This document shows positions 50,942 to 59,716 of a stretch of DNA of 64,000 nt, piece by piece. This DNA comes from Hymenobacter cheonanensis (GTDB taxonomy: Bacteria; Bacteroidota; Bacteroidia; Cytophagales; Hymenobacteraceae): assembly GCF_030581075.1 (NCBI RefSeq), contig NZ_JAUQSW010000004.1, forward strand, positions 310,001 through 374,000, given 5' to 3'. The notes under the pieces are model-generated. The model did not search any database. It was not told where the DNA came from and saw nothing but the letters and a program-made list of their open reading frames with translations. Position 1 is the stretch's first letter, and each line of letters begins with the position of its first letter. A program made the translations under genes and the position numbers.

Positions 50942-51007
50942 GAGTGGAAATGAGGGGTGGGTGGTGGTACAACGGTCTAAGAACGGCCAGCCGCTGCGCG
51001 GGCTGCT

Positions 51008-51616
51008 TTACGGCTCCACCACTAGCCCGTATTTGGCGAGCAGGCCCGGTAGGCCGGCCAGCGCAAAGCGAGCGCCGGTGAGGTCGTTGGCCTCGGGGTC
51101 GAGGGTGAAGCCGGTGGCGTTGGTGAAATCGGCCCCGGCCAGGCGGGTAGCGTGAAACACCGTGCGGGTGAGGTCGCAGCCGGGAAAAGCGGCGTTGGTG
51201 AGGTCGGCGTTGGTGAAATCGGTTTCGTCGAGGGTGCAGCGCTCGAAGCGCGTGCCGGCCAGCTTCTTGCCGCCAAAGGAGGCGTAGCGCAGCTGGCAGT
51301 CGGCGAAATGCACGCCGAACAGCATGTCCTGGCACGCCGAAAAAGCCACGCCCAACAGCTTGCAATCGGCAAAGGCCACGTTTTGCAGCGCCGTGCCCGC
51401 TAGCCTGGCCGTGGTGAGGTTGCAGCGCTCGAAGAGGCAGTCCTCGAAGCGCAGGCCGGCCAGGCCAGCCCCGCTCAGTTCGCAATTGACGAAGCGAAAC
51501 TGCTCAAAGTCAGGGCCCAGCGCCAGCAGGCGCGGCGCGTCGAGGCCGGTGAGCACGTTTTCGGCCGGGAAAGAATCGGGCTTGCGCAGGGCGGTGGGTT
51601 TGCGGCGGGGCTTCAT
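51008..51616 (-). CDS. Pentapeptide-repeat protein
   Basis: This 202-residue protein consists mainly of A(D/N/F)Lxx-type pentapeptide repeats: FRFVNCELSGAGLAGLRFED, RCNLTTARLAGTALQNVAFA and FTNADLTNAAFPGCDLTRTV. These predict a right-handed quadrilateral beta-helix of about 8 coils. The N-terminus is basic (MKPRRKPTALRKPD). Some family members mimic DNA and protect gyrase; most have no known role, and no neighbouring toxin or efflux gene is seen here. Many repeats carry Cys in the loop. The ATG at 51616 is preferred over an upstream start that adds MVRRAVISPR. Probably cytoplasmic. Confidence 0.85.
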   Translation of the reverse strand: MKPRRKPTALRKPDSFPAENVLTGLDAPRLLALGPDFEQFRFVNCELSGAGLAGLRFEDCLFERCNLTTARLAGTALQNVAFADCKLLGVAFSACQDMLFGVHFADCQLRYASFGGKKLAGTRFERCTLDETDFTNADLTNAAFPGCDLTRTVFHATRLAGADFTNATGFTLDPEANDLTGARFALAGLPGLLAKYGLVVEP

Positions 51617-51731
51617 GCGGGGCGAAATAACGGCACGCCGTACCAACCTCCGGCGGCACTTGGTAGTTTAAGGCGGGTTATGCCTAGCCCGGGCGGCCCG
51701 TCTGGGCCGGGCCGGGGCTAGCTCGTGTTAT

Positions 51732-52145
51732 ATGCCTGTTGCCTCCCGCACTATTTATTTTAAGAACAACGTTGGCTGCCTGTGGGAAGAACCAGAGGCC
51801 TACCTGCACCTCGAATATTATTCCGGCCCGCGCGAAGATGTGCAGTTTCGGGCCTTGCTCACGCACGTGCGCCAGGCCATGCAGCGCCGGGGCTGGGGCC
51901 GCCTGCTCATCAACCAGCAGCAGATGAGCCCCTTTACCCCTAGTGAAGAAAGCTGGATGGTGAACGAGTGGCTGCCGCAGGCCGTACTCGAAAATGGCTA
52001 CCGCCACGGCGCCGTAGTAGTGGCGCACGACGTATTTGCCCGGCTGGCCATGGCGGGCCTCGTAATGACCAGCCGCAAGCTGGGCCATACTTACCGCAAC
52101 TTCGAGCACGAGCCGGAGGCGGTGGCCTGGCTGCTGGCTCAGTAA
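51732..52145 (+). CDS. STAS/SpoIIAA-like protein of unknown function
   Basis: This 137-residue protein has no leader. It contains YLHLEYYSGPREDVQFRALL and LLINQQQMSPFTPSEESWMV, a pattern found in the SpoIIAA-like group of Bacteroidota proteins with a STAS-type fold. Its end is HEPEAVAWLLAQ, which resembles the DEAIAWL end of SpoIIAA-like proteins. The assignment is by pattern and moderate. The ATG at 51732 is clear. It is transcribed away from the pentapeptide gene and converges with lysA across an inverted repeat. No partner gene that would indicate a signalling pathway is adjacent. Confidence 0.7.
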   Translation: MPVASRTIYFKNNVGCLWEEPEAYLHLEYYSGPREDVQFRALLTHVRQAMQRRGWGRLLINQQQMSPFTPSEESWMVNEWLPQAVLENGYRHGAVVVAHDVFARLAMAGLVMTSRKLGHTYRNFEHEPEAVAWLLAQ

Positions 52146-52146
52146 A

Positions 52147-52257
52147 AACCGTTTACCAAGGCGAGCGCCGCGCAGCCATCTCTTCTTTTTGCTGGGTTAA
52201 TGCCCTTGGCGTGGAGGAAAGATGACCGCGCTGCGCTCGCCTTGGCAAACAGCGGTT
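52147..52257. repeat. Imperfect long inverted repeat between convergent genes
   Basis: The arms, beginning AACCGTTTACCAAGGCGAGC and ending GCTCGCCTTGGCAAACAGCG GTT, pair with a few mismatches around a T-rich loop (TCTTCTTTTTGCTGGG). The position between two convergent genes suggests a bidirectional transcription end. It is unrelated in sequence to the other repeat families here. Confidence 0.75.
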
Positions 52258-52262
52258 GTGGG

Positions 52263-53471
52263 CTAGCCTTCCTGCCCGGCCAGCAAATCTTCAAACGTTT
52301 GGCGGCGGCGGATGAGGCGCGGGGCCGCATCGCCATCGAGCAGCACCTCGGCGGGGCGCAGGCGCGAGTTGAACGAGCTGCTCATCTCGAAGCCGTAGGC
52401 GCCGGCGTTGTGAAAGGCCAGCACGTCGCCCTCGCGCACCTCGGGCAGCAGGCGGTCCCAGGCAAAGGTGTCGGTTTCGCAGATGTTGCCCACTACCGTG
52501 TACAGCCGCTCGGGACCGCTGGGGTGGCTCAGGTTGGAGATATGGTGGTACGCATCGTACATCATGGGCCTAATCAGGTGGTTAAAGCCCGAATTGACCC
52601 CCGCAAACACGGTGGCGGTAGTCTGTTTCACGGTTGAAACCTCGACCAGTAAGTAGCCGCTTTCGCTCACCAGGTACTTGCCGGGCTCAAACCAGGCTTC
52701 GAGGGGCCGGCCGTATTCCTGCTCAAACTCGGCAAAGGCCGCCGCTACCTGCCGGCCCAGGCTAGCCACGTCGGTTTCGGGGTCGCCGGGCTTGTAGGGC
52801 ACTTTGAAGCCCGAGCCCAGGTCCAGAAACTCCAGCTGCGGGAAGCGCCGGGCGGCGTCGAACAGAATATCCAGCGCCCGCAAAAACACGGCAATATCCT
52901 TGATTTCGGAGCCCGTGTGCATGTGCAGGCCGCGCACGTGCAGGCCGGTGCCCTTCACCACGCGCTCGAGGTGGCGCATCTGGTGAATGCTGATGCCAAA
53001 CTTGCTGTCGATGTGGCCGGTCGAGATTTTGTAGTTGCCGCCCGCCTCAATGTGCGGGTTCAGGCGCACGCACACCGGGTAGCTGCCGCCGTAGGTGGCG
53101 CCAAACTGCTCGAGCAGCGACAGGTTGTCGATGTTGAGGTTCACGCCCAGCTCCTTTGCCTCCACCAATTCGCTGAAAGCTACGCTGTTGGGCGTGAAGA
53201 GAATGTTCTCGGGCTGAAAGCCCACGTGCAGCCCTAGCCGCACTTCGTTGAGGCTCACGCAGTCGAGGCCCGCGCCTTCGGCCAGCAGTATTTTCAGAAT
53301 AGCGACGTTGGTGAGCGCCTTGCAGGCGTAAAAAAACCGCGTGGGGTGGCCGCTGAACGCGGCAGTAAGCTTGTGATACTGCGCCCGAATGGTATCGGCC
53401 TGGTACACGTAGAGCGGGGTGCCAAACTGCTGAGCGGCAGCCAGCAGGGCAGAAGCAGGGAGTGCGGACAT
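52263..53471 (-). CDS. lysA: Diaminopimelate decarboxylase LysA
   Basis: This 402-residue PLP enzyme makes L-lysine from meso-DAP. Fold type III features: the PLP lysine in TRFFYACKALTN, the HTGSEIKDI block, the glycine-rich DLGSGFKVPY, and the substrate/PLP-binding EPGKYLVSESG. CETDTFAWDRLLPEVREGDV holds the C-terminal active-site Cys, and HNAGAYGFEMSSSFNSR carries the final Tyr. The ATG at 53471 is preferred over an in-frame TTG four codons upstream. It shares its substrate with MurE. I see no lysine riboswitch in the 97-bp upstream gap shared with the divergent DinB gene. Confidence 0.95.
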   Translation of the reverse strand: MSALPASALLAAAQQFGTPLYVYQADTIRAQYHKLTAAFSGHPTRFFYACKALTNVAILKILLAEGAGLDCVSLNEVRLGLHVGFQPENILFTPNSVAFSELVEAKELGVNLNIDNLSLLEQFGATYGGSYPVCVRLNPHIEAGGNYKISTGHIDSKFGISIHQMRHLERVVKGTGLHVRGLHMHTGSEIKDIAVFLRALDILFDAARRFPQLEFLDLGSGFKVPYKPGDPETDVASLGRQVAAAFAEFEQEYGRPLEAWFEPGKYLVSESGYLLVEVSTVKQTTATVFAGVNSGFNHLIRPMMYDAYHHISNLSHPSGPERLYTVVGNICETDTFAWDRLLPEVREGDVLAFHNAGAYGFEMSSSFNSRLRPAEVLLDGDAAPRLIRRRQTFEDLLAGQEG

Positions 53472-53568
53472 AAGTACCCGCAAAAATACGCCCGCTGGCC
53501 CCGCCCGCGCACCCGGCCCCGGCGAGCAAGTATGCGTAAGGCGGTTATTTAAGTTAAAACGGCGCCTT

Positions 53569-54081
53569 ATGTCCCAATCCCTGCCCGAAGTTTGGCTGCG
53601 CGGCCCGCTGCCCGCCGTGCCGCCGCTGCTGCAGCCCGTGGCCCACGCCCTGCTGCAAGCCCGCGAAGAAGTAGCCGAAATGATGCACGACTTTCCGCCC
53701 GCCCGGCTGGCCGAGCGCCCGCTGGGGCTGGCCTCGGTGGGCTTTCACCTGCGCCACCTCACGGGCGTGCTCGACCGCACCTTTACCTACGCTCGGGGCG
53801 AGGCGCTGCGCGAAGCCCAGCTAGCCTACCTGGCCGCCGAAGGCCAGCCGCCCACCCACGCCGGCGCGGTGGCCGAGCTGGTGCAGGCCTTCAGCCAGCA
53901 AGTCGATAAGGCCCTGGCGCAGCTGCAAGCCACGCCCGAAAATACCCTGCCCGAGTGGCGCGGCGTGGGCCGGGCGCAACTGCCGAGCACCGTAATGGGC
54001 CTGCTGGTGCACGCCGCCGAGCATACCACCCGGCACGTGGGCCAGCTGCTGGTAACGGCCAGGGTGGTGCGCCAGACATAA
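53569..54081 (+). CDS. DinB-family protein
   Basis: This 170-residue four-helix-bundle protein fits the DinB/YfiT metalloenzyme-like group. The conserved His positions appear in VGFHLRHLTGVLDRTFTYAR and LLVHAAEHTTRHVGQLLVTA, which would form the metal site (three His). Family members include mycothiol/bacillithiol-dependent transferases and proteins of unknown function; Bacteroidota often carry many paralogues. It is transcribed divergently from lysA. The ATG at 53569 is the only reasonable start. No thiol-biosynthesis gene is nearby to support a specific role. Confidence 0.87.
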   Translation: MSQSLPEVWLRGPLPAVPPLLQPVAHALLQAREEVAEMMHDFPPARLAERPLGLASVGFHLRHLTGVLDRTFTYARGEALREAQLAYLAAEGQPPTHAGAVAELVQAFSQQVDKALAQLQATPENTLPEWRGVGRAQLPSTVMGLLVHAAEHTTRHVGQLLVTARVVRQT

Positions 54082-54166
54082 GGCAGTGAGGGTAATTATT
54101 TGAACCCAGGCCTTAGATTTGGCTGGGCCCCGGTAGGGCTCGCGGCGCGGCTTGCGCGTAAAAACT

Positions 54167-55189
54167 GTGGCTACTCGTAGAAAATTTCTCGCCTCCTCGG
54201 CCGCCAGCCTGACGCTGCTGGCCGCCCGCCCGGCCGCCGCCGTGCCGCTGGCCCCGCGCCCCGGCGTGCGCGGCAAAGCGCTCGTTATCTCAACCTGGAA
54301 CGATGGCATTGCGGCCAACCAGGCGGCCTGGGAAATTCTGAAAAAAGGCGGCCCCGCCCTCGACGCCGCCGAGGCTGGCGTGATGGTGACCGAGGCCTCG
54401 CAAAACTGCTGCGTGGGCCTGGGCGGCAACCCCGACCGCGACGGCATCGTGACGCTCGACGCCTGCATCATGGACCATAAATTCAACTGCGGCAGCGTGG
54501 CGGCGCTGGAGCGCATCAAGCACCCCATCCAGGTGGCGCGGCGCGTGATGGAAAAAACGCCCCACGTGATGCTGGTGGGCGAGGGCGCCCAGCAGTTTGC
54601 CGTGGCCCAGGGCTTTCCGCTGGAGCCCGCCCAACTCAGCCCCGATGCTGAGAAGAACTACCGCGAGTGGCTGAAAACCAGCCAGTACAAGCCCGTTATC
54701 AATATTGAAAACAGCGGCAATCTTCAACCCGGCCCCGTGGGCGGCCCCCAAAACCACGACACCATTGCCCTGCTAGCCCTAGATGCGACCGGCAACCTCA
54801 GCGGCAGCTGCACCACCAGCGGCATGGGCTTCAAGATGCGCGGCCGGGTGGGCGACTCGCCGCTCATCGGCTCGGGCTTATACGTTGATAATGAGGTGGG
54901 GGCCGCCGCCGCCACCGGCCAGGGTGAAGACGTGATTCGCATGGCCGGCGCCCACACCGTGGTCGAGCTGATGCGCCAGGGCTTGTCGCCCACGGCGGCG
55001 TGCCGCGCGGCCATCGAGCGCGTGGCGCGCATCAAAGGCGCCCAGGCCAAGGACATTCAGGTGTGCTTTATCGCCGTGAACAACCAGGGCATAACGGGCG
55101 CTTTCGCCCTGCAAAAAGGCTTCAGCTACGCGTTGTGCAACGCCGCCGACCAGCGCCAACTGCTTAAGAGCGAGTATTTGCTGAAGTAG
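54167..55189 (+). CDS. N4-(beta-N-acetylglucosaminyl)-L-asparaginase, Tat-exported
   Basis: This protein of about 340 residues belongs to the Ntn-hydrolase family 2. The autoprocessing site is GPQNHDT with catalytic T199 at the new N-terminus of the beta subunit. The preceding alpha part has STWNDGIAANQAAWEIL and LGGNPDRDGIVTLDACIMDH, and the beta part has GDSPLIGSGLYVDNEVGAAA. Such enzymes split the GlcNAc-Asn bond of N-glycans. The GTG at 54167 gives ATRRKFLASSAASLTLLAA, a twin-arginine leader; the TTG at 54152 adds only five residues. Export suggests that host or fungal glycoprotein fragments are processed in the periplasm. A perfect palindromic repeat follows. Confidence 0.9.
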   Translation: MATRRKFLASSAASLTLLAARPAAAVPLAPRPGVRGKALVISTWNDGIAANQAAWEILKKGGPALDAAEAGVMVTEASQNCCVGLGGNPDRDGIVTLDACIMDHKFNCGSVAALERIKHPIQVARRVMEKTPHVMLVGEGAQQFAVAQGFPLEPAQLSPDAEKNYREWLKTSQYKPVINIENSGNLQPGPVGGPQNHDTIALLALDATGNLSGSCTTSGMGFKMRGRVGDSPLIGSGLYVDNEVGAAAATGQGEDVIRMAGAHTVVELMRQGLSPTAACRAAIERVARIKGAQAKDIQVCFIAVNNQGITGAFALQKGFSYALCNAADQRQLLKSEYLLK

Positions 55190-55224
55190 GCGGCGCTAAT
55201 TAGGTATTAAGTAGCAAGGAAAAA

Positions 55225-55330
55225 ACGACCGTCATGCTGAGCTTGCCGAAGCATCTTGCTCGCACCGCTAGGAGGTGCTAATCCTAAAAGTGTAAGCAAG
55301 ATGCTTCGGCAAGCTCAGCATGACGGTCGT
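55225..55330. repeat. TCATGCTGAGCTTGCCGAAGCAT palindrome, copy 3
   Basis: Perfect 36-bp arms (55225-55260 and 55295-55330, core CATGCTGAGCTTGCCGAAGC) surround a 34-nt loop. It separates the convergent asparaginase and Gfo/Idh/MocA genes. It shares the CGTCATGCTGA start and GAAGCATCT block with the other copies but differs in the middle (GCTTGCC instead of ACGCAGT). Confidence 0.95.
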
Positions 55331-55346
55331 GTTCAGTTGTTGCCGC

Positions 55347-56798
55347 TTACGCTAACTTGAAGCCCGGGCGGTATTCGCGCTTCACGAACTGGTTGACCTC
55401 GTCGAGGTTGGTGATGCGCATCTGCGCATTGTCCCAGAGCAGCTTGCGGCCGCGGCCGGGGTAGTTGAAGCCCTGGCCGGTGGCCTTGGGCTGCTGCAAA
55501 TCGTAGCCCCGGATGGCCAAGTTGGCCATCAGCAGGGCTTCGGTGAGCGGGCCGGCCAGCTCGAAGGGCGAGCTGACGGGCATTTTGCCGGCGCCGGCCA
55601 GGCAGGCTTCTACCCACTGGCCGTAGTGGCCGTTGGCCTGGCCGGGCACGCGGGTCAGGGTCTGGGGCACGTGCACCTCCTGGTTGCGCGAGAGGGGCAG
55701 CAGGCGCGGGTCGGCGCCGTAGGTGCTGGCCATCATCTTGCCCTTGGTGCCGATGAAAAGCGTGCCGTTGCCGCCATCGCCAAACAGCTCGTTGGGGCCT
55801 AGCTCGTCGGGGCGCTCGGGCTGAATGCCGCCGTCCATCCAGTGCACCGTAATGTCGCCCTTGGTTTTGGCCGTTTTCGGGAACGTAAGCGTGACGTGGC
55901 TGCTAGGGGGGCAGCTGTCGGGGAAATACCCGCGCTTAAACTCGTCCACGTACACGCTGCCCACGCTGGCCTGCACCGAGTTGGCATACTGCAAATCGAG
56001 CACCCGGAAGGGCGCCTCCAGCAGGTGGCAGCCCATGTCGCCGAGGGCGCCGGTGCCGTAGTCCCACCAGCCGCGCCAGTTGAAGGGAATGAGGTGGTCG
56101 ACGTACTCGCGCTGCGGCGCCGTGCCCAGCCACAGGTCCCAATCCAGCTCGGGCGGCACGCTGGCCTTGGTGGTGGGCCAGGCAATGCCCTGGGGCCACA
56201 CGGGCCGGTCGGTCCAGCAATAAATAGTGTGCACATCGCCGATGGTGCCGGCGTCGTACCACTCGCGCAGCTGGCGCACGCCGTCGTTGGAGGCGCCCTG
56301 GTTGCCCATCTGGGTCACCACCTTGGGGTAGCGCCGGGCCGCGTCGGTGAGGGCGCGGGCCTCGTAAATGTCGTGGGTCAGCGGCTTTTGCACGTACACG
56401 TGCTTGCCGAGCTGCATGGCCGCCAGGGTCGTTACGGCGTGGTTGTGGTCGGGCGTCGATACCGATACGGCGTCGAAATGCTTGTGCTCCTTGTCGAAAA
56501 GCTGCCGCCAGTCCTTCACGTACTTGGCCTGCGGAAAGGCCTTGCGCGAGTTGGCAGCGCGGCGGTCGTCCACGTCGCAGAGGTAGGCGATGCGGGCCTT
56601 GCCGGTTTTGGCAAAGGCGTCGATGTCGCTCTGGCCCTTGCCGCCCACGCCCACGCTGGCAATCACGAGCTGGTCGCTAGGGGCCGTGTAGCCCTTGCCG
56701 CCCAGCACAAAGCGCGGCACAATAAGGATGCCGCTCGTGGCTAGGGCGCCTTGTTTTAAGAATGAGCGCCGCGAAGGCACTTCCGGAAGCTGGCTCAT
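55347..56798 (-). CDS. Tat-exported Gfo/Idh/MocA-family oxidoreductase
   Basis: This 483-residue protein starts MSQLPEVPSRRSFLKQGALA, a twin-arginine leader. The NAD(P)-binding domain has VIASVGVGGKGQSDIDAF, and the catalytic-site motif reads VYVQKPLTHDIYEA, where the usual EKP is QKP. The C-terminal domain contains WWDYGTGALGDMGCHLLEAP. Members oxidise or isomerise sugars and inositols; exported versions are common in Bacteroidota and usually act on glycan-derived sugars with a tightly bound cofactor. The ATG at 56798 is preferred because the sequence upstream lacks leader character. It is followed on the same strand, upstream, by an old-yellow-enzyme gene 98 bp away. Confidence 0.9.
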   Translation of the reverse strand: MSQLPEVPSRRSFLKQGALATSGILIVPRFVLGGKGYTAPSDQLVIASVGVGGKGQSDIDAFAKTGKARIAYLCDVDDRRAANSRKAFPQAKYVKDWRQLFDKEHKHFDAVSVSTPDHNHAVTTLAAMQLGKHVYVQKPLTHDIYEARALTDAARRYPKVVTQMGNQGASNDGVRQLREWYDAGTIGDVHTIYCWTDRPVWPQGIAWPTTKASVPPELDWDLWLGTAPQREYVDHLIPFNWRGWWDYGTGALGDMGCHLLEAPFRVLDLQYANSVQASVGSVYVDEFKRGYFPDSCPPSSHVTLTFPKTAKTKGDITVHWMDGGIQPERPDELGPNELFGDGGNGTLFIGTKGKMMASTYGADPRLLPLSRNQEVHVPQTLTRVPGQANGHYGQWVEACLAGAGKMPVSSPFELAGPLTEALLMANLAIRGYDLQQPKATGQGFNYPGRGRKLLWDNAQMRITNLDEVNQFVKREYRPGFKLA

Positions 56799-56896
56799 AG
56801 AGAACGCATTGGATGGGAAAAGGTGGGCAAAAGGTACGCCAGCCCGCGCACTTTTCGCCCACCTTTCCTGCGCACGCACGCTCAAAAACCAGCCCG

Positions 56897-57973
56897 CTAC
56901 TTGCGCGGCCTGGCGCGCTCGTACTGCACGGGCCACGCCACCTCGGCGCCCAGCGCGTGGGCGGCGTGCAGCGGGAAGTAGGGGTCGCGCAGCTCTTCGC
57001 GGGCTAGCAGCACGAGGTCGGCCTGGCCGCTGGCCACGATTTGCTCGGCTTCCTCGGGCGTGGTGATGAGGCCTACCGCGCCGGTGGCTAGCCCCGTTTC
57101 GCGCTTGATGCGCTCAGCAAACCCGACCTGATAGCCGGGGCCGACCGGAATCCGGGCTTTCTCCACGTTGCCGCCGCTGGAGGCATCCACGAGGTCCACG
57201 CCGCGGTCGCGCAGCCAAGTGGCGAGCTGCACCGAGTCGTCGGCCGTCCAGCCGCCTTCGGTCCAGTCGGTGGCCGAGATGCGCACGAACAGTGGGAAAT
57301 CGTCGGGCAATACCTGGCGCACGGCGGCCACCACCTCCAGCAGCAGCCGGATGCGGTTTTCAAACGAGCCGCCGTAGGTGTCGGTGCGCTGGTTGCTGAG
57401 CGGCGATAAAAACTCGTGCAGCAGGTAGCCGTGCGCCGCGTGCAGCTCAATCACCTTAAAGCCAGCGGCCAGCGAGCGCTCGGTGGCGCTGCGAAAGTCG
57501 GCGATTACCTTCTTAATACCGGCCGCTTCGAGCGCCACCGGCAGCGGGTAGTTGTCGGAGAATTTGAGCGCGCTGGGCGCTACTACCTGCCAGCCGCCTT
57601 CAGCTTCGGGCACCGCGCCGTGGCCGGGGGCTAGCCAGCTGGTGTAGGTGCTGGCCTTGCGGCCGGCGTGGGCCAGCTGCACGCCCGGCACGCAGCCTTG
57701 CGCTTCGATAAACTGATTGATACGCTTCTGAAACTCAATGTGCTCATCTTTCCAGATGCCCAGGTCCTCGGGCGTGATGCGGCCCTCGGGCGATATGGCG
57801 GTGGCTTCCTGAATAAGCAGGCTGGCCCCGCCCACGGCGCGGCTGCCCAGGTGCACCAGGTGCCAGTCGTTGGCAAAGCCATCGTGGGCACTGTATTGGC
57901 ACATGGGCGACACCACAAGGCGATTTTTCAGCGTGAGGCCGCGCAGGGTCAGCGGCTCGAACAAGGTAGACAT
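56897..57973 (-). CDS. NADH:flavin oxidoreductase, old-yellow-enzyme family (YqjM-like)
   Basis: This 358-residue TIM-barrel flavoenzyme starts MSTLFEPLTLRGLTLKNRLV and has VSPMCQYSAHDGFANDWHLV, with the Cys of the YqjM (thermophilic-like) class. AHAGRKAST, the FMN/substrate His motif IELHAAHGYLLHEFLSP, and SATDWTEGGWT follow. The arginine-containing end WPVQYERA also fits the YqjM class, which reduces activated C=C bonds with NADPH. The ATG at 57973 gives the canonical start. It is divergent from the second Gfo/Idh/MocA gene. No pathway is indicated by the neighbours beyond general redox chemistry. Confidence 0.92.
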   Translation of the reverse strand: MSTLFEPLTLRGLTLKNRLVVSPMCQYSAHDGFANDWHLVHLGSRAVGGASLLIQEATAISPEGRITPEDLGIWKDEHIEFQKRINQFIEAQGCVPGVQLAHAGRKASTYTSWLAPGHGAVPEAEGGWQVVAPSALKFSDNYPLPVALEAAGIKKVIADFRSATERSLAAGFKVIELHAAHGYLLHEFLSPLSNQRTDTYGGSFENRIRLLLEVVAAVRQVLPDDFPLFVRISATDWTEGGWTADDSVQLATWLRDRGVDLVDASSGGNVEKARIPVGPGYQVGFAERIKRETGLATGAVGLITTPEEAEQIVASGQADLVLLAREELRDPYFPLHAAHALGAEVAWPVQYERARPRK

Positions 57974-58156
57974 AAGCAAAAAAATAAGGCGGCGCCCGCC
58001 AGGGTGGGGCGCCGCAAGTAGCATTCCAAGCTGTCTAAACCGGCCCGGCGGGGAGAGGTTGCCACGGCCGCGCTTATTCCTGGCGCCGGCAACTCTTTGC
58101 CGCCTTCGGCACGTACAGGCAGGCTAGCAACCTCTTTTCCACACGTATTATTCTCT

Positions 58157-59521
58157 ATGTTTCAGGAAGCCTCCACTGCCGAAGCCCTCGACCGTACTGC
58201 GGCCGAAACCATGCCCGATGCCGCCTGCGACGCCTCGCGCCGCCACTTCATCAACCACGCCGGGCGCGGCCTGCTCGCCGCCGGGCTGGCCAGCGCCCTG
58301 CCGCTAGCCTCGGCCGAAGCCGCCGACCTTAGCGGCTTCGGCACGCCCGCGCCGCCCACCGGCCCGCTCGACATCAAGCTGCCGCCCCTCGAAGCGCCTA
58401 CCGACCCCAAGGCCGGCCCTTTTCCCAACCCCGATGCGCCCGAGCAGCGCGTGGGCTTTGCCATCGTTGGGCTGGGCCACCTCACGCTGGCCGAGATTCT
58501 GCCCGCTTTCGGCCAGGCCAAGCACTGCAAGCCGGTGGCCTTGGTGAGCGGCGACGCCGATAAAATGGCTAAAGCTGCCAAGCAATACGGCATTAAGCCC
58601 AGCAGCTGCTACTCGTATGCCAACTACGATAAGCTCAAGGATAACCCAGAAGTGGAGGTGATTTACATTGTGTTGCCCAATTCCATGCACCACGAGTTCA
58701 CCATTCGCGGGGCCAAGGCCGGCAAGCACATTCTCTGCGAAAAGCCGATGGCCAACTCGGTGAAGGAGTGCGAGGAGATGATTGCGGCCTGCAACAAGGC
58801 CGGCAAAAAGCTGATGATTGCCTACCGCATTCAGTACGAGCCGCTTAACCGCGCGGCCCAAAAAATGGTGCGCGACAAAACCTATGGCCAGACCAAGCTC
58901 ATCCAGATGATGAACTGCCAAAACCAGGCCCACGACCAGCAGTGGCGCCACAAAAAAGCCCTGGCCGGCGGCGGTTCGCTGCCCGATGTGGGCCTGTACT
59001 GCCTCAACACCACCCGTTTTCTGCTAGGGGAGGAGCCGACCGAAGTTTCGGCCCAAATCTACACCACGCCCGGCGACGACCGCTTCAAAGAAATCGAAGA
59101 GAACGTGAGCTTTACGCTGCGTTTCCCGAGCGGCGTCATCTCGCAGTGCATGACGGGCTACGGCTCGTTCAACGCCAAAAGCTACGCCGTGCACGCCGAA
59201 ACCGGCACCATCAAAATGGACCCGGCATTTCCCTACAAAGGCCTCAAGCAAGAGCTGGTGCACGCCCCCAACGGCAAGCAATTGATAGAGCAGCCCAGCA
59301 ACCCCGACAAACAGCAGTTTGCCCTTGAAATGGACCACATGGCCGAGTGCGTGCGCGGCAACAAAACGCCCTACACGCCCGGCGAGGAAGGCTTGCAGGA
59401 CCAGCGCATTATGGAGGCTATCTATCAGTCGGCCAAGGAGAACCGGCCCGTAAAGCTGGCCGGCAGCGGCGGCAAGCTGGACGCCTTCCGGGGCACGCCG
59501 CCCACCGAGGAGCAAGCGTAG
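58157..59521 (+). CDS. Exported Gfo/Idh/MocA-family oxidoreductase, GFOR-like
   Basis: This 454-residue protein has a long N-terminal region with CDASRRHFINHAGRGLLAAG, an RR-containing Tat-like leader whose second hydrophobic part is short. The NAD(P) domain reads VGFAIVGLGHLTLAEILPAF; the catalytic motif is ILCEKPMANSVKECEEM with the EKP Lys, and the C-terminal domain holds GGGSLPDVGLYCLNTTRFLL. The GLGHLTLAEILPAF start resembles glucose-fructose oxidoreductases, in which NADP stays bound in the periplasm. The ATG at 58157 was chosen; an in-frame start 20 codons upstream is less likely. It is followed by a palindromic repeat and a secreted glycosidase. Confidence 0.9.
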   Translation: MFQEASTAEALDRTAAETMPDAACDASRRHFINHAGRGLLAAGLASALPLASAEAADLSGFGTPAPPTGPLDIKLPPLEAPTDPKAGPFPNPDAPEQRVGFAIVGLGHLTLAEILPAFGQAKHCKPVALVSGDADKMAKAAKQYGIKPSSCYSYANYDKLKDNPEVEVIYIVLPNSMHHEFTIRGAKAGKHILCEKPMANSVKECEEMIAACNKAGKKLMIAYRIQYEPLNRAAQKMVRDKTYGQTKLIQMMNCQNQAHDQQWRHKKALAGGGSLPDVGLYCLNTTRFLLGEEPTEVSAQIYTTPGDDRFKEIEENVSFTLRFPSGVISQCMTGYGSFNAKSYAVHAETGTIKMDPAFPYKGLKQELVHAPNGKQLIEQPSNPDKQQFALEMDHMAECVRGNKTPYTPGEEGLQDQRIMEAIYQSAKENRPVKLAGSGGKLDAFRGTPPTEEQA

Positions 59522-59551
59522 GCCATCTAAGTAAATACAGTTGACTTGCAT

Positions 59552-59654
59552 ACGCCTGTCATGCTGAACGCAGTGAAGCATCTCGCTCACATCGCTAGGG
59601 TAGTAATCCAACGATGCGGGCGAGATGCTTCACTGCGTTCAGCGTGACAGGCGT
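59552..59654. repeat. TCATGCTGAACGCAGTGAAGCAT palindrome, copy 4
   Basis: Arms of 35 bp (59552-59586 and 59620-59654) begin ACGCCTGTCATGCTGAACGC and contain a single mismatch (CATG against CGTG in the right arm). The inner part CAGTGAAGCATCTCGC matches copy 1. It lies between the GFOR-like and glycosidase genes. Confidence 0.93.
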
Positions 59655-59716
59655 GTTTAGGGATGCTGCTGTGCGTGATTCTTCTACTTTTACCTATTCT
59701 ACCCTTTTCCCACCCC

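Noticed and set aside
53472-53568. Lysine riboswitch in front of lysA
   Set aside because: The gap to the divergent DinB gene is only 97 bp, too short for the lysine aptamer, and no terminator is seen.
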